Shown here piece after piece: positions 26,409 through 33,742 of a stretch of DNA of 43,812 bases. The notes below the pieces were generated by a model. The model was not told the DNA's origin and did no database searches. It saw nothing but the letters and a program-made list of their open reading frames with translations. The translations under genes and the position numbers were made by a program. Location of the stretch: NCBI RefSeq assembly GCF_025465545.1, contig NZ_JAODMK010000047.1, positions 1 through 43,812 on the forward strand. The letters run 5' to 3'. Source of the DNA: Naasia sp. GTDB lineage: Bacteria; Actinomycetota; Actinomycetes; Actinomycetales; Microbacteriaceae. Position 1 is the stretch's first letter. Every line of letters begins with the position of its first letter.

Positions 26409-27016
26409 CACACCGCCTCGAACCGGACGCGGGTGCCCGGCGGCAGCAGGGCGGGATGCTCCCGGCTCTCGTCCCAGAGCGTCGCCTCTGTGCTGCCGAT
26501 CAGCCGCCAGCCGCCGGGGGAGGAGCGCGGGTAGACGCCGCCGAAGCGGCCGGCGAGCGCGACCGACCCGGCGGGCACCTGCGGGCGGGAGGTGGCGTGC
26601 CGCGGCACGTCGAAGGGGAAGTCGTCGGAGACGAGGTAGGCGAAGCCGGGCGCGAAGCCGATGAAGGCGCACTCCCACTCCGCCTCCGTGTGCCGGCGGA
26701 CGAGGCTCTCCGCCGTGAGCCCGAGCAGGCCGGCGGTCTCCGCGAGGTCGGGCCCCGCGTACCGGACGGCGATGCGGACGAGCTCCCCCGCCCGCGCCTC
26801 GGGCTCCGCCGGGGCGGACCTTGCGAGCCAGCGCTCGGCGTCGTGCAGACCGAGGATGGTCGGATCCACGCGCACCAGCAGGGTGCGCAGCGCGGGCACG
26901 ACGTCGACGACGCCGGGCGGCATCGAGGAGCGAAGTGCCGCGAGCCGAGCCCTCACCTCGGCGAGGTCCGCACATTCGGCGAGCAGCGCAGCGTCCCCGA
27001 ACGGCAGGATCCTCAT
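26408..27016 (-). CDS. pxpB: 5-oxoprolinase subunit B (KipI/AHS1 family)
   Basis: A 202-residue protein with MRILPFGDAALLAECADLAE at the start, a mid-region V-R-Y-x-G-P-D-L-x-x-T (VRYAGPDLAETAGLLGL), CAFIGFAPGFAYL and the C-terminal GRFGGVYPRSSPGGWRLIGS typical of KipI-like PxpB. It forms a complex with PxpC and cooperates with PxpA. It is coupled at both ends: its start overlaps the pxpA stop by ATGA and its stop shares a base with the pxpC start. Confidence 0.93.
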   Translation of the reverse strand: MRILPFGDAALLAECADLAEVRARLAALRSSMPPGVVDVVPALRTLLVRVDPTILGLHDAERWLARSAPAEPEARAGELVRIAVRYAGPDLAETAGLLGLTAESLVRRHTEAEWECAFIGFAPGFAYLVSDDFPFDVPRHATSRPQVPAGSVALAGRFGGVYPRSSPGGWRLIGSTEATLWDESREHPALLPPGTRVRFEAV

Positions 27017-27750
27017 CGGAACGGCGAGAGGACGACGCCCGCAGATCGGAGGGCGGTCCGGACGGCCCGCGCGATCGCGGGCGCACCCTCGGTGTCCCCG
27101 TGCAGGCAGATCGAGTCGGCTTCGATTCTCCGCACACCGCCGTCGACGGTGGCCACCTCGCCCTCCAGCACCATCCGCACGGCGCGCGCCGCGACGACGG
27201 CCGGGTCGGTGATCACGGCGCCGGGAAGCGACCGAGGGGCGAGGCGGCCGTCGGCAAGGTACGCCCGGTCCGCGAACGCCTCACGGAAGAAGCCGAGCCG
27301 GCGCCGGTCCGCGGCACGGGCTAGAGCGCTGCCGGCCGGCCCGAGCAGGGAGAGGCCCTCGGCCGCGGCGGCCGCCGCGACCGCCTCGGCACGCTCGTCG
27401 TCGACGACGAGCCGGTTGTACAGAGCGCCGTGCGGCTTGAGGTAGGAGATCGTCGCTCCCTCCGCATCCGCGGCGCGGCGCAGCGCCTGCACCTGCTCGC
27501 GCACCTCTGCCTCGAGCTGCGCGGCCGAGACGTCGAGGTCGCGCCGGCCGAAGCCCTGGCGGTCCCGGTACGACGGGTGCGCCCCCACGGTGATGCCGAA
27601 TGCCAGCGCCGCCCGGCACGCCTCACGCATGGAGGCCTGGTCGCCCGCGTGGAAGCCGCAGGCGACGTTCACGCTGGTGATCAGCGGAAACAGTGCCGCG
27701 TCGTCGCCCACGCCCTCGCCCAGATCGCAGTTGAGGTCGACGGCGGGCAC
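27013..27750 (-). CDS. pxpA: 5-oxoprolinase subunit A (LamB/YcsF family)
   Basis: A 245-residue TIM-barrel protein with VDLNCDLGEGVGDDAALFPL, SVNVACGFHAGDQASMREAC, VGAHPSYRDRQGFGRRDL and SYLKPHGALYN, the LamB/YcsF signature blocks. EADSICLHGDTEGA near the end is also conserved. It is the first gene of the pxpABC operon. The GTG start is supported by a TAGGCT box six bases upstream, predicting a leaderless mRNA. The operon diverges from the epimerase gene with only 37 bases between start codons. Confidence 0.95.
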   Translation of the reverse strand: MPAVDLNCDLGEGVGDDAALFPLITSVNVACGFHAGDQASMREACRAALAFGITVGAHPSYRDRQGFGRRDLDVSAAQLEAEVREQVQALRRAADAEGATISYLKPHGALYNRLVVDDERAEAVAAAAAAEGLSLLGPAGSALARAADRRRLGFFREAFADRAYLADGRLAPRSLPGAVITDPAVVAARAVRMVLEGEVATVDGGVRRIEADSICLHGDTEGAPAIARAVRTALRSAGVVLSPFR

Positions 27751-27756
27751 GGCGTC

Positions 27757-27762
27757 AGCCTA
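27757..27762 (-). promoter_or_regulatory. Leaderless -10 element for pxpABC
   Basis: Minus-strand TAGGCT, six bases, then the GTG of pxpA. The corresponding -35 region would lie under the -10 box of the divergent epimerase gene. Confidence 0.6.
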
Positions 27763-27775
27763 CGCGGCGCCTCAC

Positions 27776-27781
27776 TAGAGT
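27776..27781 (+). promoter_or_regulatory. Leaderless -10 element for the aldose epimerase gene
   Basis: TAGAGT at 27776-27781, six bases (CGGAGG), then ATG 27788. The six bases resemble a ribosome site but touch the start codon, so a leaderless transcript is the better reading. Confidence 0.6.
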
Positions 27782-27787
27782 CGGAGG

Positions 27788-28714
27788 ATGCTCCGCACCG
27801 GTGAACAGTTCTCCCTCGTCCTGGACGGCGCGAACGGCACGGTCACGGCGACCGTCACCGAGCTCGCCGCATCGCTGCGCCAGCTCGGTGTGGGGGGAGT
27901 CCAGCTCGTGCACGAGTACCCTGCGGACCTCGCTCCGCCCTACGGGCAGGGCATCGTGCTCGTGCCATGGCCGAACCGGGTCCGCCGCGGAGCCTGGGTG
28001 CTCGACGGGCAGCAGCAGCAGCTCGACATCACGGAGCCGTCCACCGGCAACGCCACCCACGGCCTGCTCCGCAATACCGGCTATCGGGTCACCGACAGGT
28101 CGGCGCACGCCGTGACCCTGGCCGCGCCGATCTTCCCTCAGCATGGCTACCCGTTCACCCTGGAGACGTCGGTGCGCTACGAGCTCGTCGACGACGGCCT
28201 CAGGGTGACCCACGGCATCGTCAACGCGGGCACCGGCACCGCGCCGGTCGCGATCGGCGCCCACCCCTACCTGCGTGTCGGCGACACCCCCTCCGACCAG
28301 CTCACGGTGACCGTCAGCGGGGAGACCTACTACCCCCTCGACGAGACCTTCATCCCCACCGGCACCGCCTCGGTGGCGGGGACCGACCGTGACCTCCGCG
28401 CCGGCAGGCGCCTCGCCGACGTCTCCCTCAACACCGCGTACACGGACCTCGCCCTCGAGGACGGGATGCACCGGCACCGTCTGGCGGATCCCGCGGGGAA
28501 CACGCTCGAGCTGTGGGGGGACCAGAGCTTCGCCTTCGTGCAGGTCTACACGCACCCGAGCTTCACGGGGCTCTCGGGCGACGAGTTCGCGGTCGCGATG
28601 GAGCCGATGACGGCACCCGCGGATGCCCTGAACCGCGGCGAGGGGCTGCGCTGGCTGGAGCCGGGCGAGCAGTGGTTGGCCGGCTGGGGCATCCGCTACG
28701 TCCCTGCGGCCTGA
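27788..28714 (+). CDS. Aldose 1-epimerase family protein (GalM-like)
   Basis: A 308-residue beta-sandwich epimerase. Substrate residues are seen in VPWPNRVRRGAW, NATHGLLRNTGY (general acid/base His), VAIGAHPYLRVG (second His), and AVAMEPMTAPADALN (catalytic Glu). This subgroup, with the PWPNR block, is the bacterial aldose 1-epimerase type that interconverts sugar anomers; the exact sugar is not known. The ATG was chosen from the -10 box spacing. It is divergent from pxpABC with interlocked promoters. Confidence 0.9.
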   Translation: MLRTGEQFSLVLDGANGTVTATVTELAASLRQLGVGGVQLVHEYPADLAPPYGQGIVLVPWPNRVRRGAWVLDGQQQQLDITEPSTGNATHGLLRNTGYRVTDRSAHAVTLAAPIFPQHGYPFTLETSVRYELVDDGLRVTHGIVNAGTGTAPVAIGAHPYLRVGDTPSDQLTVTVSGETYYPLDETFIPTGTASVAGTDRDLRAGRRLADVSLNTAYTDLALEDGMHRHRLADPAGNTLELWGDQSFAFVQVYTHPSFTGLSGDEFAVAMEPMTAPADALNRGEGLRWLEPGEQWLAGWGIRYVPAA

Positions 28715-28819
28715 CGCCCCCTCGGCTCGCTACTCCGCGCCCCCGCGGAAGTCAATCCTCTCCTCCGACGTCGGTGCTCGTTCGTATCGTCGGATGTATC
28801 ACTTGAGGGGACGGACGAG

Positions 28820-29050
28820 ATGACGCTCAACCTGAGCTATCCGCAGCGGCTGGCAGACATCGAGGCGCAGCACGTCGGCAAGGATCAGTGGCGCCTCGTC
28901 AACATCGCCGTGGACGGGTCGGACGCCGCGGGGCTGCTCGGCTTCGTGGAACTGATCGACGGTCAGTACGAGCTCACCGAATCGGGCCGCCCCGGTGTGC
29001 ACCTCCGGGTCGCCTCGCTCGCGGAGGCTCGGGCCCGGTTCGTCGCCTGA
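28820..29050 (+). CDS. Small soluble protein of unknown function
   Basis: A 76-residue acidic protein with no recognised family: MTLNLSYPQRLADIEAQHVG, then a strand-rich middle (LLGFVELIDGQYELTES) and a helical end (HLRVASLAEARARFVA). No membrane segment or signal peptide is visible. GAGGGGACGGACGAG precedes the ATG and gives ribosome-site support. Base composition and codon use match its neighbours. The pattern of a beta hairpin followed by a short A/R-rich helix recalls the C-terminal part of the TetR-like protein at 33743, but this is only a visual similarity. Confidence 0.65.
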   Translation: MTLNLSYPQRLADIEAQHVGKDQWRLVNIAVDGSDAAGLLGFVELIDGQYELTESGRPGVHLRVASLAEARARFVA

Positions 29051-29086
29051 CGGGGCAGGCTCCGATACGGCTGGCGCCGCCGCGAC

Positions 29087-30388
29087 TCACACGGGAGTCG
29101 TGAGGACGTCCGCGTCGCCGCCGCCGTTCCGCCGGCTCCGGGTGAGGCGGGCACGGTCGAGCAGCGCCATCACCGGAGTCGCCGCGATGCCATGGATCAG
29201 GATCGAGCCCACCACCACGAGGCCCACCACCGCCCAGATGCGCCCCGGGTCCTCGAAGTCGCCGTGGGCGACCGCGTAGGCGACGTAGAAGAGCGAGCCG
29301 ACGCCGCGGACCCCGAAGAAGGCGATCACGGCGCGCTCCCGCGGCCCGGTCTTGCCCGGTGTCAGGCCGATCCAACCGGCGAGCGGACGGATGACGAGCA
29401 GGAAGGCCAGGGCGACGCCGATCTCGGGCCAGCCCACCTCCGCGAAGAGGCCGCGGGAGACCGCTCCGCCCAGCAGAACGAGCACGGCGACCGTCAGCAG
29501 CCGCTCGATCTGCTCCACGAACTTGTGCAGGACGCCGTGGTAGCCGTGCTCCCGCTCCATTGCGCGCACGGTGCAGGCGCTGACGAACACGGCCACGAAG
29601 CCGTAGCCCTCGAGCAGCTCGGCCACGCCATAGGCCAGGAAGGTGACGGCGAGGGCCACGAATCCCTCGGCGCGCTCGGTGAACTGCAGCCGGTCGGACA
29701 GGGAGGAGAAGAAGAGCCGGCCGAGCAGCCAGCCGACGAGCACGCCGATCCCGACGCCGACCGTGAGGCGCCAGGCGAGGTCCACGGCGAGCCAGTGCGG
29801 CAGCCAGGCCGAGGGAGCGACCCCGACCAGGCTGATCGCGATCGCCGCATACGTGAACGGGAAGGCCAGGCCGTCGTTGAGGCCCGCCTCCGAAGTGAGG
29901 GCGAAGCGCGCCTCGTCGTCGGCCGCGTCCGGGGAGCTGACCGGCTCGCTCACCTGAACCTCCGTGGCGAGCACCGGATCGGTGGGGGCGAGCGCGGCCC
30001 CGAGCAGAACCGCGCCGGCCGCGCCGAGGCCGAGGACGGTCCAGCCGAGAAGGCCGACGGCGAGCATCGACAGCGGCATGCTGATCGCGAGCAGCCGCCA
30101 GGTGGACGACCAGCGGCGCCAGCCGACCTTCCGGTTGAGTGCGAGGCCGGCGCCCATGAGGGAGACGAGCACGCACACCTCGGTCAGGTGCAGCGTGGTC
30201 TCGCTGTGGGCCATGGGGTCGGGGTCCGGCAGGTCGGGGAGCACCGCGAAGGCCAGCATCCCGGCCGCCAGGAACACCATCGGCATCGAGATGGGGACCC
30301 TGCCGAGCAGGCGCGGCAGCAGCGCGGCCGCGAGGGTTGCGAGCCCGAAGGCCGCATAGAGCGCGGCGGCCCCGTCGAACTCGATCAC
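29087..30388 (-). CDS. Cation/proton antiporter, CPA1 (NhaP-like) family
   Basis: A 433-residue integral membrane protein with about 12 helices. Family landmarks are LAPTDPVLATEV (the unwound helix with TDP), LTSEAGLNDGLAFPF (the Asn-Asp ion-binding pair in an S/E-x-G-x-N-D-G motif), and GVRGVGSLFYVAYA near the end. The protein probably exchanges Na+ or K+ for H+ at the plasma membrane. The C-terminal tail after the last helix is short, without a TrkA-type domain. The GTG start is set by TACGGT six bases upstream on the minus strand. Confidence 0.92.
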   Translation of the reverse strand: MIEFDGAAALYAAFGLATLAAALLPRLLGRVPISMPMVFLAAGMLAFAVLPDLPDPDPMAHSETTLHLTEVCVLVSLMGAGLALNRKVGWRRWSSTWRLLAISMPLSMLAVGLLGWTVLGLGAAGAVLLGAALAPTDPVLATEVQVSEPVSSPDAADDEARFALTSEAGLNDGLAFPFTYAAIAISLVGVAPSAWLPHWLAVDLAWRLTVGVGIGVLVGWLLGRLFFSSLSDRLQFTERAEGFVALAVTFLAYGVAELLEGYGFVAVFVSACTVRAMEREHGYHGVLHKFVEQIERLLTVAVLVLLGGAVSRGLFAEVGWPEIGVALAFLLVIRPLAGWIGLTPGKTGPRERAVIAFFGVRGVGSLFYVAYAVAHGDFEDPGRIWAVVGLVVVGSILIHGIAATPVMALLDRARLTRSRRNGGGDADVLTTPV

Positions 30389-30394
30389 CGGTCA

Positions 30395-30400
30395 ACCGTA
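30395..30400 (-). promoter_or_regulatory. Leaderless -10 element for the antiporter
   Basis: Minus-strand TACGGT, six bases, then GTG at 30388. The element lies downstream of the 84-nt palindrome, so that palindrome is outside the antiporter transcript. Confidence 0.55.
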
Positions 30401-30439
30401 TGCGCCGCTGGACGGGCCGATCCGGGGTTGCGCGCTCGC

Positions 30440-30523
30440 CGCTGCCGACATCCGCATCCGTCCGGCCGAACCGCAACCGCGTGCGGTTGCCTCTTGGCCG
30501 GACGGTTGCGTCTGTCGGCGGCG
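30440..30523. repeat. Dispersed palindrome, copy A, inside an 84-nt hairpin
   Basis: The block is symmetric about 30481.5. The perfect inner arms are GCAACCGC/GCGGTTGC (30473-30480, 30483-30490) and CCGTCCGGCC/GGCCGGACGG (30458-30467, 30496-30505), and pairing continues outward through CCGACA/TGTCGG to 30440 and 30523 with few mismatches. The central 57 bases (30454-30510) align without gaps to the copy at about 39970. It lies between the 3' end of the MalY-type gene and the antiporter promoter, where it could stop transcription. Confidence 0.85.
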
Positions 30524-30540
30524 CGGGATGCGCGGGGAGG

Positions 30541-31719
30541 TCAGCCGGTGGCCGCCGAGCGGCGGTCGAGGGCGGCGCCCATCTGCGCGACCGCCTGCTC
30601 GAGGATCGGCCGGGGAGTGGCGAAGATCAGGCGAAGGAACCCGACCCCCGGCGCTCCGCAGGCGGCGCCGTCGGTCATCGCCACGCCGGCCTCGTCCCGG
30701 AAGAACTCGGCCGGGCTGTCGCCGACGCCCAGCGCGCGCGCGTCGAGCCAGCCGATGTAGGTGCCCTCGGGCGGCGTGTACCGCACCTCCGGCAGATGCT
30801 CGGCGAGCAGCTCCGCGAGCGCGATCCGGTTGCCGTCGTTGTACTCGCGCACCTCGTCGAGCCAGCCCCGGCCATCGGTGTAGGCGGCCGTGTTCGCGAT
30901 CACGCCCAGATTGCTCGCACCGTGCTCGTAGCTGTAGCCGAACTGCTCCCAGACCTCGGCGTCCGCGTCGCTCGTCAGGATCACCTGCGCGCACTTGAGT
31001 CCGGGCAGGTTCCAGGCCTTCGAGGCGGACGTCGCCGTCAAGGTGTGCGCGGCCGCCTCGGGGGAGATGCTCGCGTACGGGATGTGCACGGAGGGTGCGT
31101 AGACCATCGGCGAGTGGATCTCGTCGGCGAACACCCGGCCCCCGTTGCGGGACACGACCTCGCTGATGGCGACCAGCTCCTTGCGCGAGAAGACGCGGCC
31201 GACGGGGTTGTACGGATTGCAGAGGATGAGCAGGTGCCCGCCCGCCTGGAAGGCCCGCTCGAGTCCCGCCAGGTCCAGCCCGTAGTGGCCTGCCTCTGCG
31301 CTCATCGGCACCTCGAGGATCGACCGGCCGAGCGTCCCGGGCACCCGGAGGAACGGCATGTACGAGGGGGTCGGCAGGATCACCGGCGAGCCGGCGGGCG
31401 AGTACCGCTCGATCGCCGCGACCAGGCCGGCGAGAACATCGGCGACCGGATGCACCCGCTCGGCCGGCACATCCCAGCCGTAGGCGTCCCGCTGCCAGGC
31501 GGACGTCGCGTCCGACAGCTCTCGCGAGACCGCGGGCGGAAGATAGCCGAACAGCCCCCGGTCCACGGCCCCGTGCAGCGCGTCGGCGATGGCGGGAGCG
31601 ACGCCGAAGTCCATCTCCGCGACGAACGCGCCGATCCGCCCCGGGAACATCGACCACTTCAGGCCGCCCACCGCGCGCAGCGAGGCCAGATCGATCCCGT
31701 CGAAGCCGTGCCTGTCCAT
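30541..31719 (-). CDS. MalY/PatB-type PLP aminotransferase (C-S lyase)
   Basis: A 392-residue fold-type I PLP enzyme. The start reads WSMFPGRIGAFVAEMDFGVA, the MalY/PatB entry with the V-A-E-M-D-F motif. LLILCNPYNPVGRVFSR holds the PLP-ring Asn, FADEIHSPMVY the Asp-Glu pair, and LTATSASKAWNLPGLKCAQ the Schiff-base Lys. Relatives cleave cystathionine or other cysteine S-conjugates to pyruvate, ammonia and thiol; E. coli MalY also binds the MalT regulator. The ATG at 31719 has a GGGAAGGGG site upstream. A GGCGCCC hairpin lies in the leader. Confidence 0.9.
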   Translation of the reverse strand: MDRHGFDGIDLASLRAVGGLKWSMFPGRIGAFVAEMDFGVAPAIADALHGAVDRGLFGYLPPAVSRELSDATSAWQRDAYGWDVPAERVHPVADVLAGLVAAIERYSPAGSPVILPTPSYMPFLRVPGTLGRSILEVPMSAEAGHYGLDLAGLERAFQAGGHLLILCNPYNPVGRVFSRKELVAISEVVSRNGGRVFADEIHSPMVYAPSVHIPYASISPEAAAHTLTATSASKAWNLPGLKCAQVILTSDADAEVWEQFGYSYEHGASNLGVIANTAAYTDGRGWLDEVREYNDGNRIALAELLAEHLPEVRYTPPEGTYIGWLDARALGVGDSPAEFFRDEAGVAMTDGAACGAPGVGFLRLIFATPRPILEQAVAQMGAALDRRSAATG

Positions 31720-31850
31720 GCCTGCCCCTTCCCGCCCGGCGCCCCCGGGCGCCCCTCCGAGGCTAGAGGAGCCCCAGTCCGAGCCCTAGCGCGTTCGGTC
31801 GGACCGGGCACCCCGTTGACGTTTGGAGCCGGACGGTGCCTGATAGGGGG

Positions 31851-32162
31851 ATGATGCGCATCAGCTTTGCCGGCGACCAGGTCCTCACCGGGGATGAGGC
31901 GGCTCACGCGCTGCTCGACTTCGCCTCCGTGCTCGCCAAGCATCAGACGTCCGACGAGGTGGAACTGCGCACCGTGCAGGCCACCGGTGACCCGGGCATC
32001 TCGCGGTTCCTGCTGGGGCCCACCAGCCAGATCGTGATCTCCTCGCACGCTTCGACCATCGCCGAACCGGACAACGCCGACATCGTCGTGTCGATACGCC
32101 GGCGCATCGATCAGCTCACCCAGGGCGGACCAGAGCACGACCCCCCGGGCCTCGAGGTCTGA
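31851..32162 (+). CDS. Small soluble protein of unknown function
   Basis: About 103 residues: MMRISFAGDQVLTGDEAAHA at the start, a helical LLDFASVLAKHQTSDEV, then a strand-rich part (QIVISSHASTIAEP, ADIVVSIRRRI) and an acidic Pro-rich tail. No membrane segment and no recognised family. Two adjacent ATGs (31851 and 31854) are possible starts, and a GTG at 31836 would add five residues. TTGACG at 31816 with a TGATAG-like box about 18 bases later suggests a promoter that ends at or near the ATG. The 3' end lies 11 bases from the convergent membrane gene. Confidence 0.7.
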   Translation: MMRISFAGDQVLTGDEAAHALLDFASVLAKHQTSDEVELRTVQATGDPGISRFLLGPTSQIVISSHASTIAEPDNADIVVSIRRRIDQLTQGGPEHDPPGLEV

Positions 32163-32172
32163 CGAGGACCGG

Positions 32173-32796
32173 TCAGTTCAGAGCGACGGTGATCGCCCAG
32201 AGGGTCGGGCCGACCAGGGCGAGAACGCCCACCCCGACCAGCGCAGTCGTCAGATTCGGGTGCCGCTCCCAGCGGGAGAGCTTGGCCCCGTACGCCGCTC
32301 GCAGCTCCGCCCAGGACATCGGCGGCTCCACCCACCGGGCGGGCACGGCGAAGAACTCCGCCACCTGCGTGAGATCGGCGAGGCGCCACAGCTGACCGCG
32401 CATGCGCAGGAGCGTGTGACCGGCTTCGTCGAGCAGGAACAGCTGGTGTGCGACGTCCCCCGACTGCGCGAGCGGCACCACCAGGACCGAGGCGATCCGC
32501 TCCACCGGCGTGAAGACTTCCCGGCCGAAGTAGGCGCGCTCCCGCACGCCGTCCGGCGAGAGCCACACTCCGGCTCGCCGCAGCCACTGCAGTGCGCCCA
32601 CGATCACCACCGAGACCGCGACGTGCACCGCCAGCACCGCCGGCCAGGGGCCGCTCGGCACCGTCATCCAGTAGAGCGCGCCGAAGAGCGGAATGATGAG
32701 CGCACTGAGCTGCGCCCAGCCTCGAGGCCACAGCCCACGGCGCGGCCGCACCTCCTGCCGGGTTCCCCGAACCGCAGCGAGAACGTCCTCTTCCAT
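32173..32796 (-). CDS. Hypothetical membrane protein with PH-like middle region
   Basis: About 207 residues. After a basic N-terminus two membrane helices are seen (LSALIIPLFGALYWM and VLAVHVAVSVVIVGALQWL). A soluble, strand-rich region of about 100 residues follows (GVWLSPDGVRERAYFGREVF, VERIASVLVVPL, FLLDEAGHTLLRMRG), which looks like a PH/DUF304-type module, then a helix-turn WAELRAAYGAKLSRWERHP and a final membrane helix. The family is not recognised with certainty. ATG 32796 has GGGGGT six bases upstream; an ATG at 32817 would add seven residues but sits inside a TATGCT box that may be the -10 element. Confidence 0.7.
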   Translation of the reverse strand: MEEDVLAAVRGTRQEVRPRRGLWPRGWAQLSALIIPLFGALYWMTVPSGPWPAVLAVHVAVSVVIVGALQWLRRAGVWLSPDGVRERAYFGREVFTPVERIASVLVVPLAQSGDVAHQLFLLDEAGHTLLRMRGQLWRLADLTQVAEFFAVPARWVEPPMSWAELRAAYGAKLSRWERHPNLTTALVGVGVLALVGPTLWAITVALN

Positions 32797-32891
32797 TTCG
32801 ACCCCCGGCGGAAGCATAGGGAGGAGATCGGGGGTGCGGGTGCCGCGGGGCCGAGATGTAACACGCCGGATACACGGCGAGCATCGGGTCG

Positions 32892-32897
32892 TACGCT
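32892..32897 (+). promoter_or_regulatory. Leaderless -10 element for the CYTH gene
   Basis: TACGCT at 32892-32897, six bases, then ATG 32904. Confidence 0.6.
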
Positions 32898-32903
32898 CGA
32901 AGC

Positions 32904-33521
32904 ATGGACGACCCGGTCACGGCCAGCACGGAGACGGAGCGCAAGTACGACGTTCCGGAGGACGCTCCGATCCCCGAGCTGGGCGCCCTGGCCGCCGCCG
33001 TGCGGCAGGACCGATTCACCCTTCGCGCAACGTACTTCGACACTCCTGACGGCGCGCTCGGCCGCTCGCGGATGACCCTGCGCCGGCGGGAGGGGGGTCA
33101 CGACGCGGGCTGGCACCTCAAGACACCCGGTGATGACGGCCGCACCGAGCACCACGCGCCGCTCGCGGACACGCTCCCGTCCGCCCTGCACGCCCTCGTC
33201 GCGGAGCTCCTCGGCGGCCAGGACCTCCGCGAGGTGGCGCAACTGGTGACCGAGCGGGCGACGACCATCCTGCTCGACGATGCGGGCGCCGGCCTCGCGG
33301 AGATCGCCGACGACCGGGTCACCGCGACCGACCTGAACACCGGCACCGTCCGCAGCTGGCGGGAGTGGGAGGCGGAGCTGATGGACGCGGCCCCGAGCGA
33401 CCGTCAGGCGAGGGCGGCGCTGCTGGATTCGATCGAGGCCGAACTCCTGGCTGCAGGCGCGGTTCCCTCCGGCTCCGAGTCCAAGCTGGCACGCGCCCTC
33501 GGTCGCTCCTCGCTCCAGTAG
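32904..33521 (+). CDS. CYTH domain protein
   Basis: A 205-residue CYTH-fold protein. The N-terminal ETERKYDVP provides the E-x-E-x-K metal/phosphate motif, RATYFDTPDGALGRSRMTLR is the next strand block with the paired Arg, RREGGHDAGWHLKTPG follows, and WREWEAELMD contains the later acidic residues. CYTH proteins bind triphosphates or polyphosphates; some hydrolyse inorganic triphosphate and some accompany polyphosphate-binding CHAD domains. No CHAD domain is attached here. The ATG is supported by the -10 box six bases upstream. Confidence 0.88.
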   Translation: MDDPVTASTETERKYDVPEDAPIPELGALAAAVRQDRFTLRATYFDTPDGALGRSRMTLRRREGGHDAGWHLKTPGDDGRTEHHAPLADTLPSALHALVAELLGGQDLREVAQLVTERATTILLDDAGAGLAEIADDRVTATDLNTGTVRSWREWEAELMDAAPSDRQARAALLDSIEAELLAAGAVPSGSESKLARALGRSSLQ

Positions 33522-33599
33522 CGCCGCGGCGCCTCGTGCGGGAGCGCTCCCGAGGCGGTAGGACGGGGCCGTCGCGGCGCGCCGTGGACCTCGCAGAAC

Positions 33600-33614
33600 G
33601 TTCGCTAGGCGAAC
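33600..33614. promoter_or_regulatory. Short inverted repeat upstream of the TetR-like gene
   Basis: GTTCGC-TAG-GCGAAC is a perfect 15-base inverted repeat about 130 bases before the TetR-like gene. The whole 33522-33742 gap otherwise holds a GGGAGCGCTCCC palindrome (near 33540) after the CYTH gene and no gene. It could be an autoregulatory operator, but nothing else supports this. Confidence 0.3.
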
Positions 33615-33742
33615 ACCACCGGCGACATCGGGCGCGCGACTTCTCGGCGTTTCGCTCCTGGGCGGCTCAAGATGAAATGTCAGCTGGACGACCAGGACGC
33701 GAACCTAGCGACCGATCAGCCGGCTCGTTGTAAGGGGAACTC

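Noticed and set aside
31738-31753. GGCGCCC hairpin before the MalY-type gene as a riboswitch
   Set aside because: It is a short simple palindrome in a GC-rich leader with no conserved aptamer sequence.
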